Shown here: piece after piece, positions 56,236 to 64,000 of the stretch | How positions within the stretch are numbered: position 1 is the stretch's first letter | Layout: every line of letters starts with the position of its first letter | Assembly: GCF_024298965.1 (NCBI RefSeq) | Contig: NZ_CP085193.1 | Coordinates: forward strand, 9,424,001-9,488,000 | Length of the DNA: 64,000 nucleotides | Direction: 5' to 3' | From: Streptomyces rapamycinicus NRRL 5491 | GTDB taxonomy: Bacteria; Actinomycetota; Actinomycetes; Streptomycetales; Streptomycetaceae | Translations under genes and position numbers: made by a program | Notes under the pieces: generated by a model | Seen by the model: only the letters and a program-made list of their open reading frames with translations | Databases searched by the model: none | What the model was told of the DNA's origin: nothing

Positions 56236-57315
56236 TCAGGGTCCGGAACTGTCGCCCGCTGCGCTGTCCATGCCGAAGTCATCGTTGAATGGGGTCGTGG
56301 GCGCGTCGAAGCGACGTAACAGTTCTTCCGCCGTTTCGTTGCGACCTTGGGTGACGAGGATTTCGGCGATCTGTCGTGTGAGGATTCCGCGTCGGACATC
56401 GTCGGCATCCAGGCCCATTCCCCGAAGGAATGCGTCGAAGTGGTCTGCCGTGGAGCCTGTCTGTCCCAGCGGCCAGTCGGCTGTTCCAGGATTGTCTGCT
56501 TCTCCAGGTTCCGTGTCTTCGGCATTCGGCGGTGACAGTAGGTGCAGGAGGCGCTCAGGAACGTCGGTGTCATTGGCCGCTGAGGTCAGCTGGGCGAGGA
56601 GGCCAAGGTCCTCCACGGTCTTGTGTACCTGATCGTCGTTCTTGGCCAGCCACCACACGACGGCGCTGCCGGTGTCCTTGAGGACGTCGTCGCCCAGGTA
56701 TTCTCGTTTGCTCTGCTCGTACTTCCTCTGGTGCTCCCAGACGGCCTTGTCCTTGCGTACTGAGGCGAGACTCTCCAGACGTTCCTGATCGTGTTCGGAG
56801 AGAGTGAGGGTGATGGCCTCGGCCATGGCTTGGAGGTGTCCCGTGGGCTCGGGTTGCATTCTGCTCAGTGCACCGCTGAGTCCGTGCTGGACGAACGAGG
56901 CCCAACCGGGTTCACGATCCTTGGTTATCGCGCGGGCGCGCTTGAGGACTGCTTCGACCGCCAGCCCGGCAGGATTGACGATCGGTTCTTCCGCTGGTTT
57001 GCCCGTCGGGCACCAGCGGACGGTTGCGGAGAACAGGAAGTCGTAGTCCTCCCAAGCGCTCGGCAGCGAGACATGCGAGATCTGCTCCTCCCTCCGCTCT
57101 ACGGGCACCGGAGGGAGGTAGGGCGTCAGCTCGGGAGGTAAGGACCGAGAGCGGATGCCTGCGATCTTTGCGATCAGCAGAGGAACACCGAGGAGCAGGG
57201 CAACCAGTGCGGACCAGGCCCACCATGGCCAGTTGCCGCATATGGCGACGATGGTGAGCAGCAGGCCGCAGAGGACGGTGAGGAAGACGGTCACTGTCTT
57301 GGCGCCGGATGTCAT
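56236..57315 (-). CDS. Two-helix membrane protein of the conflict-like operon
   Basis: 359 aa from ATG at 57315, overlapping the ATPase stop as ATGA. Two N-terminal transmembrane helices (VTVFLTVLCGLLLTIVAICG and WAWSALVALLLGVPLLIAKI) joined by a short NWPW loop. Then a long cytoplasmic helical region: VNPAGLAVEAVLKRARAITK, ITLTLSEHDQERLESLASVR and KYEQSKREYLGD, rich in charged helices. C-terminal part acidic. I do not recognise the family. Coupling to the P-loop ATPase suggests it is the membrane output or anchor of that system. Confidence 0.7.
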   Translation of the reverse strand: MTSGAKTVTVFLTVLCGLLLTIVAICGNWPWWAWSALVALLLGVPLLIAKIAGIRSRSLPPELTPYLPPVPVERREEQISHVSLPSAWEDYDFLFSATVRWCPTGKPAEEPIVNPAGLAVEAVLKRARAITKDREPGWASFVQHGLSGALSRMQPEPTGHLQAMAEAITLTLSEHDQERLESLASVRKDKAVWEHQRKYEQSKREYLGDDVLKDTGSAVVWWLAKNDDQVHKTVEDLGLLAQLTSAANDTDVPERLLHLLSPPNAEDTEPGEADNPGTADWPLGQTGSTADHFDAFLRGMGLDADDVRRGILTRQIAEILVTQGRNETAEELLRRFDAPTTPFNDDFGMDSAAGDSSGP

Positions 57316-59300
57316 GATGTTGTTTCCTCGGAAGTGTGTCGTGGTGGCTGCTGCCGTACGCCCTGAGCTGTGGAGATCTTCCGGAGGAGGAGATCGGTGA
57401 GGGCAGAGCCGTGTTTTCTGCCACCGGGAGCCGTGAGTTCTGCCCTTCGTGCGGTGGAGTACAGGGCTCCGAACACCTCTCCTCGACCGGCTGCGCCGCT
57501 GACCAGGATGTCGAGGAGTGGGTCTGTGTGATGTTCGTCGGAGCATGCGGTGTGCAGCCAGTGCCGCACATGCTTGTCCCATGCGGATAGCGGGAGTCGG
57601 TCGAACACCATGTCCCATCCTGCGATCAGCTGATCACGGACGACGGTTTCACCGAGGAGGGAGCGGGCGCGTCCGCCCAGGTGCGTCAGGGCTGCGGGAT
57701 CAGAAGTCTGAAGGAAGAGGTCAATGTCTGCCGGCCAGGAGGTGGGCCTGTTGACGAGCCGGTGCAGTATGCGTCGGCGCAGACGGTGGTCCTCCTGCAT
57801 CAGCCGGCAGAGAGCATCACGTGCGCGAGTGGTGCGGCGCTCCCGCCTGGCCAGGTGATGGAGGCGGACCAGCGCCTGGTCTGGGTGTTGTACCGCGATC
57901 ACTTCGGCGCATACCTCGACGAGGACCTGCGCGAATGGTTCGCCCAGCCGGTCGCTTCTGGACCAGTCATAGATCTTGTCCCGGAAGGAGGGGCCGTGCC
58001 GTTCGTCGAGAAGACCGCCCTCCAGTGCCTGTGCGGCTGCCCGCAACCGCCGCGCGGTGGTGGGCACCGCGGTCCACTGCTCCGCGAGTGACGCCAACTC
58101 CTCACACCGGCCGGTGCGCATGTATTGGTCCGACAGTCGCCGTACCACGTGGTGGCGGTCGTCCGGGGACAGCACCGGGTCGGTGAGCTCCACGGCCCGC
58201 CCCACCCAGGTGCCCAGGTGCTCGCGGAGGTCGGGCCTGTGGTCCCAGAAATGGGTTCGGACCGCGCTGTCGTACTCGAGTTCCTTGAAGCGCACCGCCC
58301 CGTGCTGGGTGAGTCCGGCGGACACTTCTTCCAGTCGCATGGCCAGGTCCGCGTGTTCCAGCAGCGGGCGGTCGTCCTTGGGATGGTCGACGGCATGTAG
58401 CAGGAGGGTGGTGGCGCTGTGTACGGCATCGGCGTGGGCTCCGTGCAGCATGGCCGTGGTCAGCAGCAGTGCCCGCTGCGGTCCTCCGGTCATGGTGGCG
58501 ACCTGCTTCGCGACCTGCGGACCTCGGTCGGCCAGGGCTGCGCGGGCGATCTCACACCAGTCGATGAAGCTGTCCTGGGCTCGAGCGGCTGCCTGTGCCC
58601 GCACGATCAAGCTGGCGAATTCGGCGATTTCCCTCATCGGTCGTGGTGTGTCAAGGAAGTCGGACACGGCCGGAACCGAACGGATCCGGTCGGCCTGCGG
58701 AAGGCCGTCTTGGCGTAGGTGGCGCAGCAGCACCTCCATGCCTCGCGGGCGAAAAATCTCCACGCGGTGCCGATCGAGCTCCACCGGTAAGCGGTCCGTC
58801 CGACGCAAGGGCAGGACGACCACGAGGTGAGCGCGGTGGTCGAGCACCGTCTTGCGGAAGGACGGAAGCTCCTCCAGCACTTCCGTCCATCGCGATTCGT
58901 CCGCGGCTGCCAGGTCCAGCAGCAGTCGCTCCTCGTCCCCGACCAGGTCGAGATCGAGGAGGGATTCGCCTTCCTCACCGGGCAGCAGCTCGTGGAATGG
59001 GCCGACATCGCGGCGTAGCTCGTGAAGAAGGACGCGGGCCGCTGACGTTCTCCCGCTACCGGGGGCGCCATCCAGCAGCACGGTACTGGTCTCGGCCAAC
59101 ATGTGGCGTGCCTCGCCGAATCCGCTCGGATGGACGAACCGCTGCCAGAGCCACAGAAGTTGGTCTTCGGCGAGGCGCCGTGGGCCGCGGCCTTGACGGT
59201 CCTTCCCGAACGCTTCGAAGATGAGGTTGATCTGGTCCCCGAGACCACTGTGGACCGGGCCGCGTGGGTCGTGGATCCGTGATTCGGCGGAATCGCTCAC
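57312..59300 (-). CDS. Large P-loop (STAND-like) ATPase with GPVHxGxGD motif
   Basis: 662 aa. N-terminal ESRIHDPRGPVHSGLGDQIN, then a conserved linker (GPRRLAEDQLLWLWQRFVHP), Walker A GAPGSGRTS at 78-86, Walker B-like acidic strands around LLLDLAAADESRW and a long helical C-terminal region, where TPR- or HEAT-like sensing would be expected. The arrangement resembles bacterial NLR-like STAND proteins. Residues 14-25 (GPVHSGLGDQIN) match a motif of the protein encoded just upstream ([12 protein letters not shown]). The two genes overlap (TGA/ATG region 59297-59300), so they are co-translated. Probably a cytoplasmic signalling or defence ATPase; function not demonstrated. Confidence 0.75.
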   Translation of the reverse strand: MSDSAESRIHDPRGPVHSGLGDQINLIFEAFGKDRQGRGPRRLAEDQLLWLWQRFVHPSGFGEARHMLAETSTVLLDGAPGSGRTSAARVLLHELRRDVGPFHELLPGEEGESLLDLDLVGDEERLLLDLAAADESRWTEVLEELPSFRKTVLDHRAHLVVVLPLRRTDRLPVELDRHRVEIFRPRGMEVLLRHLRQDGLPQADRIRSVPAVSDFLDTPRPMREIAEFASLIVRAQAAARAQDSFIDWCEIARAALADRGPQVAKQVATMTGGPQRALLLTTAMLHGAHADAVHSATTLLLHAVDHPKDDRPLLEHADLAMRLEEVSAGLTQHGAVRFKELEYDSAVRTHFWDHRPDLREHLGTWVGRAVELTDPVLSPDDRHHVVRRLSDQYMRTGRCEELASLAEQWTAVPTTARRLRAAAQALEGGLLDERHGPSFRDKIYDWSRSDRLGEPFAQVLVEVCAEVIAVQHPDQALVRLHHLARRERRTTRARDALCRLMQEDHRLRRRILHRLVNRPTSWPADIDLFLQTSDPAALTHLGGRARSLLGETVVRDQLIAGWDMVFDRLPLSAWDKHVRHWLHTACSDEHHTDPLLDILVSGAAGRGEVFGALYSTARRAELTAPGGRKHGSALTDLLLRKISTAQGVRQQPPRHTSEETTS

Positions 59301-59662
59301 CGGTCGTCGTCCTCGCGGCGGGGGCCATCACCGAAGCGCTGGTGAATGCCTCCCTGATTGTCCCCTTCGAAATACGTCATACCGTCGCCGGAGAAGTGCC
59401 GCCCGCCGGAGATGTGGCGTGAGTTGTTGTAGATGTCGCCTTTCCCCGCGTGAACCGGGCCCGAGCTGTCTTTGATCACGGTACCCACATCCCCGGTGAT
59501 GTCCCGGCTCTGTACCACCGGGCCGTTGACCTCCCCCGTCGCGTTGCTCACCGCGCCGGCGCCGGGGGAGGGCCGGTCGTGGCGCTCGTGTGCCTTGAGC
59601 GATGGCACCATGTCGGCGACCACGTCGCCGAGGCGCCTGAGATCCGCCACCGCGTTCTGCAT
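59297..59662 (-). CDS. Small Gly-rich protein with amyloid-signalling-like motifs (probably N-truncated)
   Basis: 121 aa from the ATG at 59662, but this ATG has no ribosome site and the frame extends upstream (PLQSVRLD) to the junction with the GH62 remnant at about 59686, so the true N-terminus is probably lost. Residues 39-58 ([20 protein letters not shown]) fit the GxVxGPVVQxRDI pattern of NLR-associated amyloid motifs known from Streptomyces. Residues 69-80 ([12 protein letters not shown]) match the ATPase N-terminus. The tail contains further Gly/Asn repeats ([17 protein letters not shown]). It could be the effector or adaptor partner of the ATPase. Confidence 0.65.
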   Translation of the reverse strand: MQNAVADLRRLGDVVADMVPSLKAHERHDRPSPGAGAVSNATGEVNGPVVQSRDITGDVGTVIKDSSGPVHAGKGDIYNNSRHISGGRHFSGDGMTYFEGDNQGGIHQRFGDGPRREDDDR

Positions 59663-59685
59663 GTCCAGCCGGACGGATTGCAGCG

Positions 59686-60840
59686 GTTCTGGCCCTGGAT
59701 CTTGTAGACCTGCGGGGCTTCGAACAGGTTGTTCGTCGTATCGCTCATGATCACTGTCGAGTTCGTGCCGAAGCTGCCCGGGAAGTTCCGGATCGGCATA
59801 CTGGCCCGGTAGATCTTGCCGTTGTCACCGGCGAAGAACAGGTACATGTTCGTCCCGTCAGCGATGAGCGTCTGGTCGATGGGTCCCGTTCCGGGGCCGG
59901 GGATGCTTCCGGAGAAGAGCACCTGCGGGGATGACCAGCCATTCGGGTTGGTGGGGTCGCTCGACGTCCGGTAGGAGAAGGCGGTCCCACCCCATTGGTA
60001 GGCGAGCACTCAGATGTTCTTCGGTGCGAAGTAGAAGAGCGTGGGCGCGACGGTGGAAGCTGACATCGTGTTCTGGCTGGCCGAGGCCATCTCCGACCAG
60101 TTGGTGAACAGGCCGAAGTTCATCGAACCCCATTTCGTCCCCGTGTCGTGCGTCGTCGCGTAGACGAGTTGCCTGCCGTTGTAGGGGACGACAGTGAAGT
60201 CCTTGAGTGAGACCCACCCCGGCTTGGGCTGTGCCAGTACGCTCGTTGATGTCCAGCGGTATGTCGACGGAAGATCGCACGGGCCGGGGTTGTCGCCGCC
60301 GACCTTGACGAGCTGCCACTGCTGGTTGGTGCCGCCCCAGTCGTCGTACTGGACGACGTTGGCGTTGTCGGCGGTGGAGGCACCTTGTACTTCGAGGGCC
60401 TTGTTGCTGTGGCGCGCGATGAGTCTCACGTAGCCATCCGAGCTGTCGGCCAGCCGCCACTGCTGGTTGGTGCCGTTCAGGTCGGCCCACTGGACGATCG
60501 AGTCCCCGTTCGTGGTGGACCGGTTGTAGACGTCCAGCACCTTGCCCGAGTGGCGGGACTTGACGCGGTAGTAGCCGCGTCCGGAATCGACGAACTGCCA
60601 CTGCTGCTGGTTCTGATCGTTCCTGGTCCACTGGGTGATGCGGGCGCCGTCGTCGGTCGCCATGTTGTAGACATCCAGGGCCTTGCCGCTGTTGCGGTTG
60701 ACCAGCACATACGAGGCGTTGGGGGCTACGGTCGCCGCGCCTGCGGGCTGGGCACCGAGGAAGGTGGCCACGAGCAGCAAGGGCGCAAGGGCGGCGAGTA
60801 AGCGTCTTGGGCGGACTGGGGGCGGGCGGTGAAACTACAT
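59686..60840 (-). pseudogene. GH62 alpha-L-arabinofuranosidase with CBM13, nonsense-mutated and truncated
   Basis: The ATG at 60840 has AAGGAGG eight bases upstream but is followed by TAG. After it the same frame gives a signal peptide ([25 protein letters not shown]), a ricin-B CBM13 with QQW repeats, and the GH62 domain ([40 protein letters not shown]). At 60010-60012 TGA replaces the Trp codon expected in KNIWVLAYQWG; the frame then continues normally to [12 protein letters not shown] at 59686, where the last ~80 residues are lost. The intact enzyme would be secreted and remove arabinose from arabinoxylan. Confidence 0.88.
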
Positions 60841-60918
60841 CAGCGGGCCTCCTTGGGGGCGGAGGTGAGGTGTCCCCGATGAACCGCGGAGCGGACGTGT
60901 CCGGGGGCAGGGGCAATC

Positions 60919-60932
60919 TCGAAACATTTCGA
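60919..60932. promoter_or_regulatory. Palindrome TCGAAACATTTCGA before the GH62 gene
   Basis: Perfect arms TCGAAA/TTTCGA with a CA centre, about 80 bp upstream of the GH62 start. CGAAA-type inverted repeats are described in promoters of Streptomyces xylanase genes as sites of xylan-responsive repression. A related GGAAAGTTTCGG stands at 61138-61149 on the xylanase side. Confidence 0.55.
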
Positions 60933-61137
60933 AGAAATTCCGGATGCTCTGACGCCACAAGTTAGGAATGTGGGGTCCTCTGGTCAAGGCCTGGCGCCGA
61001 TCTGTCCACAAACAGCGCCTCCCCTTTGGGCTTGGCGAGCGGTGTCCGCACACACGCACTCGTCCCGGACCCGGCCCGGCCCTACGGAATCTGTCGACGA
61101 CGGCGCCGGGGGTTCGCTGTCCGGCTCACCAGGATTC

Positions 61138-61149
61138 CGGAAAGTTTCG
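61138..61149. promoter_or_regulatory. CGAAA-type operator before the xylanase gene (GGAAAGTTTCGG)
   Basis: GAAAGTTTC core flanked by GG, followed 10 bp later by GGAAACTTC at 61160-61168. Resembles the GAAASTTTC element of Streptomyces xylanase promoters. Supports joint control with the GH62 gene by one repressor. Confidence 0.5.
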
Positions 61150-61182
61150 GGCGAGGAACGGAAACTTCTTCTGCGGGGAGTA

Positions 61183-61200
61183 TTGACGATCCATCGTCAA
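61183..61200. promoter_or_regulatory. Palindrome TTGACGAT-CC-ATCGTCAA
   Basis: Perfect 8-base arms with a CC centre, about 315 bp upstream of the xylanase ATG. TTGACG could double as a -35 box. The 60841-61515 region otherwise contains no gene; 61201-61515 is a long leader with open frame but no ribosome site until GGAGG at 61504. Confidence 0.45.
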
Positions 61201-61338
61201 TGCCTCAATCATCCCTGTCTGAGGAACCGGTCATGGTTCGAGATGTCGAACCATGTCGGTGCTGCACGGCAGATCCCCGCATGGCTGCAGGCCAGACCCG
61301 CGCACCAGATCCTGCGCCACCCCGTCACGTTCCGGTGA

Positions 61339-62937
<1,599 letters not shown>

Positions 62938-62993
62938 TGGGACATGCCACAAACCAAAGGGTGAATCGCTGAAGACCTACGGTGCCCGCACCT

Positions 62994-63026
62994 GGAGTGG
63001 AGCCAGGATGATCCTGGCTCCACTCC
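62994..63026 (+). terminator. Strong hairpin after the xylanase gene
   Basis: GGAGTGGAGCCAGGAT and ATCCTGGCTCCACTCC form a perfect 16-bp inverted repeat around a single G (33 bases in total), 57 bp after the xylanase stop. No T run follows, as usual for GC-rich actinobacteria. The unusually long perfect stem makes it a convincing transcription stop, working in both directions. Confidence 0.8.
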
Positions 63027-63082
63027 GTCGACGTGGCCGCCGTGGGGCCGGATTTCGAAGATTCCACCGTTACCACTGACTG

Positions 63083-64000
63083 ATGCCCAGCGACTACGTC
63101 AACGTCACCGTCGGGGTGCGGACCACGTACGTCCGTGGCATGGCCACCGAAAGCCCATCGGTGCTGGATGATCTGGCGCGGCTGCGGCCGCTCGTCACCC
63201 GGCCGCTCGTGGCGTCCCACGCCTTTCGTACCGCTTCCGCGATCGGCGAGGCCTTGGCGGCCGGAGCCGACCTGGTGGGGATGGCGCGCGCACTCATCGC
63301 CGATCCGGACCTGCCGCGCAAGGTGCTCACCGGACGTGCGGCGGAGGTCCGGCCCTGCGTGGCCTGCAACGAGGACTGCCGGACGTTCGACCCGGTGCTG
63401 CTGTGTGTGGTCAACCCGGACCTCGCGCCGCCCGGCGAACCGCGTCGGCCCGCCGCACCGCTGGTGCGCGCGTGGGACCAGGAACGCGTCACCGGACAGC
63501 GCGTGGCCGTCGTGGGGGCGGGACCGGCGGGCCTGGAGTGCGCGCTGAGTCTCGCCCGCGCCGGGGTGGCGGATGTCGTCCTCTTCGAGGCCGCCGACCG
63601 GCTGGGCGGACAGCTCGCCACGGCGGCTCTGGCACCCCACCGCACCGGTTGGGCCGCGCTGCTCGGCTTCTACGAACGGGGGCTGTCCGCCGCGGGTGTC
63701 GACGTACGTCTGGGGCGGACCGCGGGGCCGGGCGCCGAACTCGAAGGATTCGACGCCGTGGTGCTGGCCACGGGCGCGGTGGAGACATCGCCGCTACTGG
63801 AGACTGGGGCCATGGCCTCGTCGGTCGCGCTGGCGCGGGGAGTTCCGTCGCTGGCCGGTGCCGCGCAGGTGCTCGTGGCCGATGACGGGTTCGGCTGGTG
63901 GCCGGGGTGCGACGTCGTGGAACTGGCCGTAGCCGCGGGGGTTCCCCGCATCACCTTCGTCACGCCGGGAACGGCCTTCGCCGGGGCGATCCCGCCCGAG
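63083..64000 (+). pseudogene. Old Yellow Enzyme/FadH-type oxidoreductase lacking its N-terminus, runs off window
   Basis: The frame opens with MPSDYVNVTVGVRTTYVRGM, which is the middle of the FMN barrel (strands 6-7), then GADLVGMARALIADPD, the iron-sulfur cysteines in RPCVACNEDCRTFDPVLLC and an NAD/FAD domain starting VAVVGAGPAGLECALSLARA. This is the 2,4-dienoyl-CoA reductase/trimethylamine dehydrogenase-like architecture. The first ~220 residues of the barrel are missing: a TGA lies just before the ATG and the xylanase terminator is directly upstream. Probably a pseudogene from a deletion. Its C-terminus lies outside the window. Confidence 0.8.

Noticed and set aside
55257..56573. A single 438-residue protein
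   Set aside because: It spans the small helical gene in the wrong frame, a true GTG start at 55940 and the junction with the integrase fragment.

Overview
The window is Streptomyces-like chromosomal DNA. GC is very high, third codon positions are mostly G or C, starts are GTG/ATG with GGAG-type ribosome sites, genes often overlap as ATGA or GTGA, secreted xylan-degrading enzymes carry ricin-B (CBM13) domains, and transposases are abundant. It reads as a mosaic accessory region with carbon-use operons, many insertion sequences, and gene scraps where old deletions and insertions joined.

Layout. 1-2670: nested IS remnants (ISL3 cut by IS1182 cut by an IS3-like element). 2744-11572: a divergent catabolic locus around a DeoR regulator. 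On the minus strand it has a YihV-like sugar kinase, a YihT-like class I aldolase, a TauE/SafE exporter, a zinc dehydrogenase and an MHS-type transporter; on the plus strand an enolase-superfamily enzyme and an aldehyde dehydrogenase. The kinase and aldolase match the sulfofructose kinase and sulfofructose-phosphate aldolase of the sulfo-EMP pathway, so a sulfosugar pathway is proposed. 11904-11947 and 53140-53183 are exact 44-nt repeats of the 3' half of a tRNA-Pro gene, interpreted as attachment sites enclosing about 41 kb. 12555-13989: IS material. 14111-22920: RidA, M24 hydrolase and SsuABC-type ABC transporter, then ketoglutarate-semialdehyde dehydrogenase and 5-dehydro-4-deoxyglucarate dehydratase with a divergent LysR regulator. 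22950-26158: a graveyard of gene fragments with a second, nearly identical copy of the IS3-like element. 26134-36041: a LacI-controlled sugar or polyol cluster (KDPG-type aldolase, P-loop kinase, two Gfo/Idh/MocA dehydrogenases, two TIM-barrel isomerases, VOC protein, MHS transporter, two SDRs); its last two genes are clearly AT-richer. 36068-47474: IS1182 and IS3-like elements, a STAND ATPase cut by an IS, a broken MinD-like gene, a secreted beta-propeller protein, more scraps and a membrane protein. 47762-52981: aquaporin, KatG, a truncated IS701 transposase and a vapBC pair with a frameshifted toxin.

Beyond the second att copy an IS481-family element sits inside the att region with a 15-bp target duplication, followed by an integrase hybrid. 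55937-59662 is a compact minus-strand operon: a small protein with amyloid-signalling-like motifs, a large P-loop ATPase whose N-terminus carries a matching motif, a two-helix membrane protein and a small helical protein. This looks like an uncharacterised conflict or signalling system whose first gene has lost its N-terminus. 59686-62937 holds a dead GH62 arabinofuranosidase gene (two nonsense codons and a 3' truncation) divergent from an intact GH10 xylanase, with CGAAA-type palindromes between them. The window ends in an N-truncated Old Yellow Enzyme-type reductase.

All family calls come from reading translated sequence against remembered family motifs; no database search was run.
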